From the NCBI RefSeq assembly GCF_032391395.1, contig NZ_CP135916.1, positions 1,116,001 to 1,180,000 of the forward strand: DNA of 64,000 nucleotides, in the 5' to 3' direction. Positions 1 through 8,998 of the stretch are shown here, in pieces; within the stretch, counting starts at the first letter, position 1; each line of letters opens with the position of its first letter. The DNA is from Sphingomonas sp. Y38-1Y (GTDB taxonomy: Bacteria; Pseudomonadota; Alphaproteobacteria; Sphingomonadales; Sphingomonadaceae). The notes beneath the pieces were generated by a model. The model had not been told where the DNA came from and ran no database searches. It saw only the letters and a program-made list of their open reading frames with translations. The translations under genes and the position numbers were made by a program.

Positions 1-1
1 C

Positions 2-1870
2 CAGGAAGCCGCGCGGGAGGGCGCGAGCCTGATCCGCGCAACCTATGCCGAGGAAGCCGCGGTCACGAGCTTCGCGGTCGCGCGTGCGAAGGGGCCGAAG
101 CAGGCGACCTTCATGATGCAGCCGCTGCGCAACGAGATCGGCGACGCCGAGCGCGCGTTGGCGACGGCGCACTACCGGATCGACGCCACCTATTCGACGC
201 CCCGGCACAACCACAATGCGATCGAGCTGCATGGGCTCACCTGCCTGTGGGACGAGGACGGCACCCTTCGCATCCACGACACCACGCAGATGGTCGCGCA
301 TGAGGCGTGGTCGGTCGCGCGCGTGTTCGGCCTGCCCGAGGAGAAGGTGATCGTCACGTCGCCCTTTGTCGGCGGCGGGTTCGGCGGCAAGGGACTGTGG
401 CAGCATCAGGCGATCGCCGCCGCCGCGGCGAAGCTGGCCGGGCGGCCGGTGCGGCTGATGCTGTCGCGCGAGAGCGTCTACCGCCTGGTCGGCGGACGCG
501 CGCCGACCGAGCAGCGCGTGGCGCTGGGCGCCGATGCGGAGGGCAAGCTGACCGCGCTGATCCACACCGGCGTCACCGCCAAGTCGCCCGCCAGTGCAAT
601 GCCCGAGCCGTTCATCCTGCCGACGCGGAGCGCCTATGCCGCCGAGACGATGCTGCTCGACGTGCAGACGGTCGAGATCGACTCGCTCGCCAACACCTTC
701 ATGCGCGCGCCCGGCGAGGCGGTGGGTACGTTCGCGCTGGAATGCGCGATCGACGAGCTGGCCGAGGTCGCCGGCATCGATCCGATCGAGCTGCGCATCC
801 GCAACGAGCCCGACAAGGACCCGGTGAGCGGCCTCGCCTTTTCCGGACGCCATCTGGTCGAGGCGTACCGGACCGGCGCCGAACGCTTTGGCTGGGACCG
901 GCGATCGGCCGCCCCGCGCTCGCGCCGCGAAGGCGAATGGTGGGTCGGCATGGGCTGTGCGACCGGCACCTATCCCTATTACCGGATGCCCGGTGCCGCC
1001 GCGCGGATCACGCTGACCGCGGCGGGCGAAGCGGTGATCCACATCGCCGCGCACGAAATGGGGATGGGCACTGCGACGGTGCAGGTCCAGATCGCCGCCG
1101 ACCGGCTAGGCCTCGACCCCGCGGCGATCCGCTTCAACTATGGCGACTCGACCTTGCCGGGCGCGGTGATGGCCGGCGGGTCGCAGCAGACCGCGGCGAT
1201 CGGCGCGTCGGTGGTGGCGGCGCAGCGCGCGCTGGTCACCGAACTCGTCAAGCTGGCCGGCAACGACTCGCCGATCGCCGGCGCCAAGCCCGACGAACTG
1301 GCGTGCCGCGACGCGGGTCTGTGCCGCGGCGACGATCCGGGGGCGTTCGAGAGCTATGCCTCGATCCTCGCGCGCGCCAACCGGGCGGAGGTGAGCGTCG
1401 AGGCGACGCCGCCGATGCCGCTCGAGCTGATGCACTGGTCGATGCACAGCCATTCGGCGATGTTCGCGGAGGTGCGCGTCAATGCGGTCACCGGCGAGGT
1501 GCGCGTCAGCCGCTTTCTCGGCAGCTTCGATTGCGGGCGCATCCTCAACCCCAAGACGGCGGCGAGCCAGTTCCGCGGCGGCATCATCATGGGCCTGGGC
1601 CTCGCGCTGATGGAGGAGACGCAGTTCGACGAGCGCAAGGGACGGGTGATGAACCCCAGCCTCGCCGAATATCATGTGCCGGTGCATCTGGACGTCCCCG
1701 ACATCGAGGTAATCTGGACCGACATTCCCGATCCCCACACGCCAATGGGTGCGCGCGGGATCGGCGAGATCGGCATCACGGGGACGGGCGCCGCGGTTGC
1801 CAACGCGATCTACAATGCGGTCGGCCGGCGCGTGCGCGACCTGCCGATCACGCTCGACAAGCTGCTGTGA
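2..1870 (+). CDS. Xanthine dehydrogenase-family molybdopterin-binding subunit (5' truncated by window)
   Basis: C-terminal ~620 residues of a large molybdenum hydroxylase subunit; the frame is open to the window edge, so the start lies upstream. Seen: a glycine-rich GGGFGGKG stretch, a Mo-cofactor region (HEMGMGTATVQVQIAADRLG), an MRAPGEA motif and the C-terminal GARGIGEIG motif, whose Glu is the catalytic base in this family. Members oxidise purines, aldehydes or N-heterocycles using FeS and FAD partners, which would be encoded upstream. The substrate cannot be read from this fragment. A GH16 gene follows 10 bp downstream. Confidence 0.9.
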   Translation, partial: QEAAREGASLIRATYAEEAAVTSFAVARAKGPKQATFMMQPLRNEIGDAERALATAHYRIDATYSTPRHNHNAIELHGLTCLWDEDGTLRIHDTTQMVAHEAWSVARVFGLPEEKVIVTSPFVGGGFGGKGLWQHQAIAAAAAKLAGRPVRLMLSRESVYRLVGGRAPTEQRVALGADAEGKLTALIHTGVTAKSPASAMPEPFILPTRSAYAAETMLLDVQTVEIDSLANTFMRAPGEAVGTFALECAIDELAEVAGIDPIELRIRNEPDKDPVSGLAFSGRHLVEAYRTGAERFGWDRRSAAPRSRREGEWWVGMGCATGTYPYYRMPGAAARITLTAAGEAVIHIAAHEMGMGTATVQVQIAADRLGLDPAAIRFNYGDSTLPGAVMAGGSQQTAAIGASVVAAQRALVTELVKLAGNDSPIAGAKPDELACRDAGLCRGDDPGAFESYASILARANRAEVSVEATPPMPLELMHWSMHSHSAMFAEVRVNAVTGEVRVSRFLGSFDCGRILNPKTAASQFRGGIIMGLGLALMEETQFDERKGRVMNPSLAEYHVPVHLDVPDIEVIWTDIPDPHTPMGARGIGEIGITGTGAAVANAIYNAVGRRVRDLPITLDKLL

Positions 1871-1880
1871 GACCCGGAGC

Positions 1881-2702
1881 ATGAGTGTGCTGCTGACAAT
1901 CGCGCTTCAGACCGCGACGCTGGGCGCGACCAACTACAAGGTCGACGCACCGATGGCGGTGCCCGCGGGCAAGCCGAGCTTCGCCGACGAGTTCGACGGG
2001 CCTCGCGTCGACACAAAGGCGTGGCGATACCACACCTCGCGCAATGCGGTGGGCTGGGCGAACAACGAGAAGCAATATTACTCGGCCGCCCGGTCGGAGA
2101 ATGCGCGGATCGAGGACGGCGCACTGGTGATCGAAGCGCGGCGCGAAACGCTTTCCAGGGATCGCTTCGCCGACTGGGGCGGGCAGGCGTACAGCTCGGC
2201 CAAGCTCGTGACGCGCCAGCCGCTCGGCTACGGCTTCTACTCGGTTCGCGCGAAACTGCCGTGCGAGCGCGGCGGCTGGCCGGCGGTGTGGCTGTTGCCG
2301 GAGGGCGGTAAATGGCCCGACATGGGCGAGATCGACATCATGGAGATGGTCGGCTGGGACGCGAACGTGATCCACGGCACGCTCCACTCGGGCGACTACA
2401 ACCATGTGAAGGGCACGCAGCGCGGCGCGCAGCAGCGCGTGCCGGATGCCTGCACCGCCTATCACGACTATCAGCTCGACTGGCGGCCGGATGCGATCAC
2501 GATTGGGATCGACGGGCGTGCGTTCATGCGCGTCACCAACGACAAGCCCGGCGACAAGGGCGCCTGGCCGTTCGACCGGCCGTATTTCCTAATTCTCAAC
2601 CTGGCGGTGGGTGGCGACTGGGGCGGGTCGAAGGGAATCGACGACACGGCATTCCCGATGCGACTGTCGATCGATCATGTGCGGTACTGGAAGGCGAGGT
2701 GA
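1881..2702 (+). CDS. Glycoside hydrolase family 16 protein (beta-glucanase/laminarinase-like)
   Basis: 273 aa. The GH16 catalytic signature ExDxxE is present as GEIDIMEMVGW; the first Glu is the nucleophile and the last the acid/base. Also typical are the early FADEFDG motif, the WANNEKQYY aromatic segment and the C-terminal FLILNLAVGGDWGG block. Start chosen at the ATG 10 bp after the preceding stop; a longer in-frame extension would overlap the upstream gene and reads as shadow sequence. The N-terminus is hydrophobic but lacks a clear charged n-region, so export is likely but unproven. Expected to cleave beta-1,3/1,4-glucans. Confidence 0.85.
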   Translation: MSVLLTIALQTATLGATNYKVDAPMAVPAGKPSFADEFDGPRVDTKAWRYHTSRNAVGWANNEKQYYSAARSENARIEDGALVIEARRETLSRDRFADWGGQAYSSAKLVTRQPLGYGFYSVRAKLPCERGGWPAVWLLPEGGKWPDMGEIDIMEMVGWDANVIHGTLHSGDYNHVKGTQRGAQQRVPDACTAYHDYQLDWRPDAITIGIDGRAFMRVTNDKPGDKGAWPFDRPYFLILNLAVGGDWGGSKGIDDTAFPMRLSIDHVRYWKAR

Positions 2703-2715
2703 GCTTCCCTTCAGC

Positions 2716-2794
2716 CGTTGGTCCTGAGCCTGTCGAAGCACGTGGTCTAAGCGAAACGCTTTTGGCACGTCCTTCGACAGGCTCAGGACGAACG
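2716..2794. repeat. Intergenic palindromic repeat, family A copy 1
   Basis: Inverted repeat between the GH16 and ligase genes. Arms of 24 bp (2721-2744 and 2766-2789) match at 23 of 24 positions and share the core CCTGAGCCTGTCGAAG with family A copies near 11.4, 16.3, 25.6 and 56.8 kb. The two arms face each other across about 20 bp, so the transcript would fold into a long hairpin. Confidence 0.8.
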
Positions 2795-2836
2795 GGGGCG
2801 GGTCGCACCAAAGCCGCTGACGTGCGTTAGGGGCGG

Positions 2837-4417
2837 ATGCGCGCCTTTGCCGACCTGCTCGACCGGCTGATCTACACGCGGTCGCGCAATGCCAAATTGA
2901 AGCTGATCGCCGATTATCTGCGCGCGACGCCCGATCCCGATCGCGGCTGGGCACTGGCGGCGCTGACGGGCGAGATCGACCTGCCCGCGGTCAAGCCCGC
3001 GCTGATCCGCGCGCTGATCGCCGAGCGTGTCGACCCGGTGCTGTTCGCGATGAGCCGCGACTTCGTCGGCGACACCGCCGAGACGGTGGCTTTGCTCTGG
3101 CCCGAACCCGCCGAGAAGCGCGCGCACAATGCCGAGCCGCTGACGGTGGCGCAGGTGATCGACCGGCTCGCCGCGCTCAGCCGATCGGACGCGCCGGCGG
3201 TGCTGGCCGACATGCTCGACCGGCTCGAATCGGACGAACGCTATGCGTTGCTCAAGCTCGCCACCGGCGGCCTTCGCGTCGGCGTGTCGGCACGGCTCGC
3301 CAAGACGGCGCTGGCGCAAGCATTCGGGCTCGACGTCGACGCGGTGGAGGAGGTGTGGCACGGCCTCGGCGCGCCCTATGCCGAGCTGTTCGACTGGGCC
3401 GAGGGGCGCGGCGAACAGCCGGGCGCCGCCGACGTACCGGTGTTCCGCCCGTTCATGCTCGCGCATCCGCTGGAGGACGGGACCGTCGACCTCTCCGACT
3501 ATGCCGCCGAGTGGAAGTGGGACGGCATCCGCGTTCAGCTCGTCCATGTCGCCGGACAGACGCGCCTCTACAGCCGGGCGGGCGACGACGTGACCGGCAG
3601 CTTTCCGGAAGTCGCGGCGGCGTTCACCGTGCCCGGCGTGCTCGACGGCGAATTGCTGGTGAAGGGCGAAGCGCAGGGCGGGGAGGCGGCAAGCTTCAAC
3701 GCGCTGCAACAGCGGCTGGGGCGAAAGGTCGTGTCGGCCAAGATGCTCGGCGACTATCCGGCGTTCGTCCGCCTCTACGACATCCTGTTCGACGGCGCCG
3801 AGGACCTGCGCAATCTCGGCTGGGCAGAGCGGCGCGAGCGGCTGGAGGCGTTCGTCCCGCGGCTCGACCCCGAGCGGTTCGACCTCAGCCGGGTGATCGT
3901 CGCGCCCGACTTCGACGCGCTCGGCGCGATCCGGGAAGGGGCGCGCGACTCGGCGATCGAGGGAGTGATGCTCAAGCGGCGCGACTCGCCCTATGTCGCG
4001 GGGCGGCGCGTCGGCCTTTGGTACAAATGGAAGCGCGATCCGCTGACCGCCGACTGCGTGATGATGTATGCGCAGCGCGGGAGCGGCAAGCGGTCGAGCT
4101 TCTACAGCGACTATACGTTCGGCTGCTGGACCGAGGACGGTGAGCTCCTGCCGGTCGGCAAGGCCTATTCGGGGTTCACCGACGAGGAGCTGAAATGGCT
4201 CGACCGGTTCGTGCGCAACCACACGGTCCAGCGCTTCGGCCCGGTGCGAGAGGTCGAGAAGACCTTGGTGCTGGAGGTCGCGTTCGATTCGATCCACGAG
4301 TCGAAGCGGCACAAATCGGGGCTGGCGATGCGCTTCCCTCGGATTGCGCGCATCCGCCGCGACAAGCCGGCGGCGGAGGCGGATCGCATCGACACCCTCC
4401 GGCGGATGGTGAGTTGA
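2837..4417 (+). CDS. ATP-dependent DNA ligase
   Basis: 526 aa, the usual length for bacterial ligases of the LigB/LigC-like ATP-dependent class. The nucleotidyltransferase motif I EWKWDGIR gives Lys227 as the adenylated residue; motif III is DGELLV and motif IV is EGVML, followed by YKWKRD (motif V). An N-terminal helical DNA-binding domain covers roughly residues 1-200 and an OB fold the C-terminus. In other bacteria this ligase type often sits beside an exonuclease and an Lhr-type helicase in a DNA-damage module; neither is present here, so it stands alone. Confidence 0.9.
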   Translation: MRAFADLLDRLIYTRSRNAKLKLIADYLRATPDPDRGWALAALTGEIDLPAVKPALIRALIAERVDPVLFAMSRDFVGDTAETVALLWPEPAEKRAHNAEPLTVAQVIDRLAALSRSDAPAVLADMLDRLESDERYALLKLATGGLRVGVSARLAKTALAQAFGLDVDAVEEVWHGLGAPYAELFDWAEGRGEQPGAADVPVFRPFMLAHPLEDGTVDLSDYAAEWKWDGIRVQLVHVAGQTRLYSRAGDDVTGSFPEVAAAFTVPGVLDGELLVKGEAQGGEAASFNALQQRLGRKVVSAKMLGDYPAFVRLYDILFDGAEDLRNLGWAERRERLEAFVPRLDPERFDLSRVIVAPDFDALGAIREGARDSAIEGVMLKRRDSPYVAGRRVGLWYKWKRDPLTADCVMMYAQRGSGKRSSFYSDYTFGCWTEDGELLPVGKAYSGFTDEELKWLDRFVRNHTVQRFGPVREVEKTLVLEVAFDSIHESKRHKSGLAMRFPRIARIRRDKPAAEADRIDTLRRMVS

Positions 4418-4482
4418 GGGGGTTGTTTGTGCCGCAGGGGGACGGCGGCCGCGTAGAGTAAGGCGACCTCTTCTTCCTACTT

Positions 4483-4580
4483 CCCCGGCGAAGGCCGGGG
4501 TCCAGTTGGGAAGGTCGACGTCACGAAGCGGACCGCGTCATCGCGGCCGTCCCCCAACTGGGCCCCGGCCTACGCCGGGG
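4483..4580. repeat. Inverted repeat doublet, family B copy 1 (empty)
   Basis: Two inverted 28-bp arms, 4483-4510 and 4553-4580, identical at 26 of 28 positions and separated by 42 bp with no gene. Each arm holds the palindrome CCCCGGCGAAGGCCGGGG followed by a CCAGTTGGG tail. Looser flanking similarity extends outward on both sides. The same unit brackets the GIY-YIG nuclease gene at 21.7-22.1 kb. Confidence 0.85.
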
Positions 4581-4605
4581 AAGTAAGAAGAGAGGGGCTA
4601 GGCGC

Positions 4606-5232
4606 TTAAAGCCCCGCTTCGACCGCCAGCCGCACCATCTCCGCCGAGCGGCTGATCCCCAGCCGCTCCATCACGATCGCGCGGTGCATCTTCACCGTCT
4701 TCTCCGACAGGCCGAGCACGCCGGCGATCTGCTTGTTGAGCAGCCCCTTGGCGACGAGCATCAGCACCTGGCGCTGACGCTCCGACAGCGCCTTGATGCT
4801 CTCGGCCGCCTTGATGCGGCGGCTGGTCGAGGGGCCGGGGACGCCTTCGCCCAATTCGACCTGCGAGCCGACGAAATAGGCGAGCGCGCCACCCTCGTCG
4901 AACATCGGCGCGACGACGACGGCGTTGCGGAAGGGGGTGCCGTCCTTCTTGTAGTTGAGGATCTCGACCAGCACCGGGCGCTGCTCGCGCACCCCGGTGC
5001 GGATCTCCTCGGTCAGCCAGGGCTCGGTACCGGTGCCCGCCAGGAAGCGGCAGTTGCGCCCGACGATCTCGTCGCGGTCGTAGCCGGTGAGCGTGCAGAA
5101 CGCATCGTTGCACGCCACAATGGGATTGTCGGCGATCCGCGGATTGGAGATGACCGAGGCGATCGGGCTGCCCGAGATCATCGCCTCGACCCAGGGTTCG
5201 ATGGTGAGGATCGGTGCGGGGATCGACGACAT
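4606..5232 (-). CDS. LOV-HTH blue-light-responsive transcriptional regulator, EL222-like
   Basis: 208 aa. Residues ~15-130 form a PAS domain with the hallmark LOV motif GRNCRFLAG, in which Cys61 is the flavin-adduct cysteine. The downstream NYKKDG and FRN segments and the Gln in FVGSQVELG match the other flavin-contacting positions. Residues ~148-208 are a LuxR/FixJ-type HTH ([15 protein letters not shown]...). This architecture and size match EL222 of Erythrobacter litoralis, where blue light frees the HTH to dimerise and bind DNA. It lies 67 bp behind lptA on the same strand and could share its transcript. Target genes are unknown. Confidence 0.92.
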   Translation of the reverse strand: MSSIPAPILTIEPWVEAMISGSPIASVISNPRIADNPIVACNDAFCTLTGYDRDEIVGRNCRFLAGTGTEPWLTEEIRTGVREQRPVLVEILNYKKDGTPFRNAVVVAPMFDEGGALAYFVGSQVELGEGVPGPSTSRRIKAAESIKALSERQRQVLMLVAKGLLNKQIAGVLGLSEKTVKMHRAIVMERLGISRSAEMVRLAVEAGL

Positions 5233-5299
5233 ATCCGTACAATATCAGCTTTGGCGACTTGTACCAGTCGGCTGACGGTTCAGCGTCGTCCCGCTTCTG

Positions 5300-5848
5300 T
5301 CAACGCCGTTCGGGCACGGTGAAGCGCCCGGTGACGCGGCCACTCTGGCGCACCACGCCATTGTCGGTCGCGGTGCCGCCCCCGCCGCCACCGACTGCGG
5401 AGCCGTCGATGACTGCCCGTCCGGTGTCGAGGTTGATCGACAGCCGCCCGCCGGTGACGGTGTTGGTCCCCTGCGTCAGCGACACGCCGCCCAGCATCGT
5501 GATGACGCGGCGGTTGAGGTCATAGACGCCGTACTGCGCCCGCGCCCGCTGGTCGGGACGCACGACGGTGACCCCGCCCGAGGCGTCGAGCCGCGACACC
5601 TGCGGACTGCCGCCGATCACCTGCCCCGTATAGGCGACGGTGACGCGATCGGCGGTGAGCGTCAGATTGGCCTGGCGGATGTTGACGCCGCCCGACAGCA
5701 CCGCGCGATTGGCGCGATCCTGCAGCTCGATCGCGTTCGCCGCGAAGTCGATCGGCGCGTTCGAATTGTGGCGCTGCGCACCCGCGGCGCCGGGAAAGGC
5801 CGCGCTGGCGGCGAGCACGACGGCGAGGGGGGCGAGGGCGCGGAGCAT
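5300..5848 (-). CDS. lptA: LPS transport periplasmic protein LptA
   Basis: 182 aa with a clear signal peptide (cleavage near AGA-QRHNSN). The mature part is an OstA/LptA beta-jellyroll with the expected pattern: IDFAANAIELQDRANRAVLSG, LTADRVTVAY, and repeated strand-turn units to the C-terminus. LptA forms the periplasmic bridge that carries lipopolysaccharide or the equivalent glycolipid from LptC to the outer membrane. Its ATG overlaps the lptC stop (TGATG), so the two are translationally coupled. The usual downstream lptB is not present here; a LOV-HTH gene follows instead. Confidence 0.88.
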   Translation of the reverse strand: MLRALAPLAVVLAASAAFPGAAGAQRHNSNAPIDFAANAIELQDRANRAVLSGGVNIRQANLTLTADRVTVAYTGQVIGGSPQVSRLDASGGVTVVRPDQRARAQYGVYDLNRRVITMLGGVSLTQGTNTVTGGRLSINLDTGRAVIDGSAVGGGGGGTATDNGVVRQSGRVTGRFTVPERR

Positions 5849-6492
5849 CAGCGCCTATTTGCGCTTTGCGGCACGATCCGCAAGCGGGCGTCGCCAACGA
5901 TTCGCACGGTTCTTTGCTCGAGATCGGCTTCGAGGCGGTTGCCGCTGAAGCGACCCTGCGGCGTCTGGCCGGTGACGGCCCCGCCCGATTGCAGCTTGCG
6001 CTCGCGAAGGTCGACGGTCGCGTCGCGCGTGTCGAGCGAATAGCCGTCGGCGGCGCGCACCGCGATCGGCCCGTCGATGGCGACGCGATCGGTCTCCATG
6101 TCGTAGCGGCCCTGGTTGGCGCGGATGGTGGCAGGGCCGTCGGTCAGCTCGATTCCGGCGGCCAGGCGGTTGAGGCGAACCACGCGCTCGGCCGAGCTTT
6201 TCTGGACGGCCGATCCCGCATCGATCTCGAACGCGCGGCCCTTGTCGTCGGCGCCGCGATACTTGGCCGCCTGGATGCGCATCCGCTCGGCGGCGACATC
6301 GACCTTGTTCTTGTCGAGGACGAACGACACGTCGCCGCCCATGAACAGCGGCGCCATGACAAGGAACGCGGCAAGGATGCCGATGCCCATCGGCAGCACC
6401 ACCTGAAGCACGCGGACGAGCGCGTCGTGGCGGCTGCCGGGCGCCGCCCAGCGCTGGCGTTCGGTGCGGACGCGGGTGGCTATCTCGGACAA
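5848..6492 (-). CDS. lptC: LPS export ABC transporter periplasmic protein LptC (TTG start)
   Basis: 214 aa from a TTG at 6492. That start is supported by GGAG seven bases upstream and by an N-terminus typical of sphingomonad LptC (SEIATRVRTERQRWAAPGSRH). One transmembrane helix (about residues 32-52, MGIGILAAFLVMAPLFMGG) anchors an LptC/YrbK beta-jellyroll that receives lipid from LptBFG and passes it to LptA. The frame stays open far upstream into the RNase D gene, so automatic calling could over-extend it. Order rnd-lptC-lptA is as in related genomes. Confidence 0.85.
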   Translation of the reverse strand: MSEIATRVRTERQRWAAPGSRHDALVRVLQVVLPMGIGILAAFLVMAPLFMGGDVSFVLDKNKVDVAAERMRIQAAKYRGADDKGRAFEIDAGSAVQKSSAERVVRLNRLAAGIELTDGPATIRANQGRYDMETDRVAIDGPIAVRAADGYSLDTRDATVDLRERKLQSGGAVTGQTPQGRFSGNRLEADLEQRTVRIVGDARLRIVPQSANRR

Positions 6493-6515
6493 GCGGCGGC
6501 TCCGGTGAGAGGCGG

Positions 6516-7136
6516 TCAGGCGTGGGCGAAGATGTCGGTCTCGGGCCAGCCGGCCAGGTCGAGTTCGGCACGGTGCGGCAGGAAGTCGAAGCATGCCTGC
6601 GCCAGCGCCATCCGCCCCTCGCGCGCCAGCCGCTTGTCGAACTCGGTCTTGAGCGCGTGGAGGAAGCGCACGTCGGAGGCGGCGTAATCCTTCTGCGCGT
6701 CGGACAGGATGGGCGCCCCCCAATCGGAGGACTGCTGCTGCTTCGAGATGTCCTGGCCGAGCAGCTCGCGCACCAGCTCCTTCAGGCCATGCCGGTCGGT
6801 ATAGGTCCGCACGAGCCGCGAGGCGATCTTGGTGCAATAGACCGGCGCCGCGACGACGCCCAGATAATGGCGGATCGCCGCCAGATCGAAGCGCGCGAAG
6901 TGATAGAGCTTGAGCCGGTCCGGGTCGGCGAGCACGGCGCGCAGGTTCGGCGCGGCATAGTCGCTGCCCGGATTGAAACGAACGAGATGCTCGTCGCCCG
7001 ACCCGTCGGAGAGCTGGACGACGCACAGCCGGTCGCGCGGGGTGAGCAGGCCCATCGTCTCGGTATCGACGGCGATCGAGGCGCCCGGCGCGAAGACGCC
7101 CGCGGGCAGGTCTTCCTCATGGAAATGAACGGTCAT
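6516..7136 (-). CDS. rnd: Ribonuclease D-like 3'-5' exonuclease
   Basis: 206 aa, covering only the DEDD exonuclease domain without the HRDC domains of E. coli RNase D. Motif Exo I is VDTETMG (Asp24, Glu26). Exo III is seen near the C-terminus as the YAASDVRFLH segment (YxxxD type). Such proteins trim tRNA and other structured RNA 3' ends. Start taken at MTVHFHEEDLP; the upstream extension reads as out-of-frame sequence of the neighbour. It is 23 bp ahead of lptC and probably co-transcribed. Confidence 0.85.
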   Translation of the reverse strand: MTVHFHEEDLPAGVFAPGASIAVDTETMGLLTPRDRLCVVQLSDGSGDEHLVRFNPGSDYAAPNLRAVLADPDRLKLYHFARFDLAAIRHYLGVVAAPVYCTKIASRLVRTYTDRHGLKELVRELLGQDISKQQQSSDWGAPILSDAQKDYAASDVRFLHALKTEFDKRLAREGRMALAQACFDFLPHRAELDLAGWPETDIFAHA

Positions 7137-7167
7137 CGCCGCGCCATAGGGAAAGCGGCGGGCAGGC

Positions 7168-7959
7168 TCAATGCCCGCCCTTTTCCCGCTCGCGTCGCCG
7201 CCGCGCAAAGATGTTGAGCATCTCGACCCCGGCGGAAAACGCCATTGCGGTATAGATATAGCCCTTGGGGATGTGCGCGCCGAAGCCCTCGGCGATCAAC
7301 ACCATGCCGATCATCAGCAGGAAGCCGAGCGCGAGCATCACGACGGTGGGATTGCGATTGATGAAGTTGGCGAGCGGATCGGCGGCGACCAGCATCACCG
7401 TGACCGCGACGATCACCGCGACATACATGATCTCGACATGCTCGGTCATGCCGACCGCGGTCAGGATCGAATCGATCGAGAAGACGATGTCGAGCAGGAT
7501 GATCTGAACGATCGCGGCGGTGAACCCGATCTCGACCGCGCTCTTGGTCTTGTCGAGAAGCTCGGGACTTTCCTCATGATCGAGCGTGTGGTGGATCTCC
7601 TTGGTCGCCTTCCACATCAGGAACAGACCGCCGGCGATCAGGATGAGGTCGCGCCACGAGAATTGCGTCTCGAAGCTGGGCTCGCCATGCGCGCCCAGGG
7701 GGCCGGTGATGCCGAGGTCGAAGACGGGCTGCGTCAGCGCGACGATCCAGGCGATCGCTGTGAGCAGCAACAGGCGCATCACCAGCGCAAGGCCGATGCC
7801 GACCCTGCGCGCCTTCTGCCGCTGTCCCTCGGGCAGCTTGTTCGACAGAATCGAGATGAAGATCAGATTGTCGATTCCAAGCACCACCTCCATCACGATC
7901 AGCGTGATGAGGGCGGCCCAGGCGGCCGGATCGGCGAGAAGTGCGCTGATGTTTTCCAT
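7168..7959 (-). CDS. TerC family integral membrane protein
   Basis: 263 aa with about seven hydrophobic segments. The two conserved acidic membrane motifs of TerC are clear: [11 protein letters not shown] near the N-terminus and [17 protein letters not shown] in the middle. TerC relatives are linked to tellurite resistance and, in better-studied members, to Mn2+ export or metalation of exported proteins. The C-terminal [11 protein letters not shown] tail is basic. It is divergent from the cold-shock gene across 210 bp, and rnd follows 31 bp downstream. Confidence 0.85.
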   Translation of the reverse strand: MENISALLADPAAWAALITLIVMEVVLGIDNLIFISILSNKLPEGQRQKARRVGIGLALVMRLLLLTAIAWIVALTQPVFDLGITGPLGAHGEPSFETQFSWRDLILIAGGLFLMWKATKEIHHTLDHEESPELLDKTKSAVEIGFTAAIVQIILLDIVFSIDSILTAVGMTEHVEIMYVAVIVAVTVMLVAADPLANFINRNPTVVMLALGFLLMIGMVLIAEGFGAHIPKGYIYTAMAFSAGVEMLNIFARRRREREKGGH

Positions 7960-8169
7960 GACCTGTGCTTTCGTTGCGACGAAGCAACGTCAATCGCCAA
8001 TGTTCCCTATAAACGCCGCATTTGCGACGAATTCGTTCGCGGTGCCCGAAATTATCGGCTATGCGGTGAAGTGAGGCGCCTGACTTTTGGGCGCATGGAC
8101 ACCTGCGTTCTTCGTCCGGCGCTTGGGTTTCGATGATTGTAGCGGACGAACCGGGAAGACGAACAGGGC

Positions 8170-8976
8170 ATGGGTTTCGATCGAGGGCGCGGCGGTGGCC
8201 GCGGTGGCCGCGGCGGCAAGGATAAGCGCGATTTCTTCGGCGGCGACGACTTCGGTGGCGGCGGCGGCGGCTTCGGTGATCGCGGCGGCTTCGGCGGCGG
8301 CGACCGCTTCGGCGGTGGCGGCGGCTATGGCGGCGGCGGTGGCGGCTTCGGCGGCGGTGGCGGCGGTGGTTACCGCGGCGGCGGCGGTGGTTTCGGCGGC
8401 GGCGGTGGCGGCTTCGGCGGCGGTGGTCGCGGCGGCATGCCTCCCCAGGTCGTCGGCGAGGGCAAGGGCGTCGTCAAGTTCTTCAACGGTCAGAAGGGCT
8501 TCGGCTTCATCGTCCGTGACGACGGCGGCGAGGACGTGTTCGTCCACGTGTCGGCGGTCGAGCAGGCGGGCCTCACCGGCCTGGCCGAGGGCCAGCCGCT
8601 GGGCTTCACGCTCGTCGATCGCGGCGGTCGCATCTCGGCGACCGAGCTCAAGATCGATGGCGAGCCGCTTCCCGTTACCGGTGGTTCGGCAGCGACGCCG
8701 CGCGGCGATCGCGACGCGGGTCCGCGCGGCGGCGCCGGCGGTCCGCAGCGCCAGCTGACCGGCGAGCGTTCGTCGGGCACGGTCAAGTTCTTCAACGCCA
8801 TGAAGGGCTTCGGCTTTATCCAGCGCGACGATGGCCAGCCGGACGCGTTCGTCCACATCTCGGCCGTCGAGCGTGCGGGTCTGCCCACGCTGAACGAGGG
8901 CGACCGTCTCGAGTTCGAGCTCGAGGTCGATCGTCGTGGCAAATATGCCGCGGTCAATCTGAACCCGGTTCAGTAA
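8170..8976 (+). CDS. Glycine-rich double cold-shock-domain protein
   Basis: 268 aa. Residues ~1-95 are an RGG/GGF-type low-complexity region (RGRGGGRGGRGG, then GGGGGFGGGG runs). Two cold-shock domains follow, at ~98-165 and ~195-265. Each has RNP1/RNP2 motifs: KGFGFIVRDD with DVFVHVSAVE, and KGFGFIQRDD with DAFVHISAVE. Single-strand nucleic-acid binding and RNA chaperone activity are expected. Tandem CSDs are common in alphaproteobacteria; the N-terminal glycine-rich extension is less usual and recalls eukaryotic RNA-binding proteins. The Shine-Dalgarno (GGAAGACG) is weak. Three more plus-strand genes follow closely. Confidence 0.88.
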   Translation: MGFDRGRGGGRGGRGGKDKRDFFGGDDFGGGGGGFGDRGGFGGGDRFGGGGGYGGGGGGFGGGGGGGYRGGGGGFGGGGGGFGGGGRGGMPPQVVGEGKGVVKFFNGQKGFGFIVRDDGGEDVFVHVSAVEQAGLTGLAEGQPLGFTLVDRGGRISATELKIDGEPLPVTGGSAATPRGDRDAGPRGGAGGPQRQLTGERSSGTVKFFNAMKGFGFIQRDDGQPDAFVHISAVERAGLPTLNEGDRLEFELEVDRRGKYAAVNLNPVQ

Positions 8977-8998
8977 CCGGACGATCGGGGCACGCGCG

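Noticed and set aside
5848-7026. 392-codon version of LptC
   Set aside because: The extra N-terminal ~178 codons run out of frame through the RNase D gene; the TTG at 6492 with GGAG gives a normal LptC.
8190-8440. Apparent tandem DNA repeat that could be taken for a CRISPR or minisatellite
   Set aside because: It is the in-frame GGC/TTC codon repeat of the Gly-rich tail, with no spacer structure.
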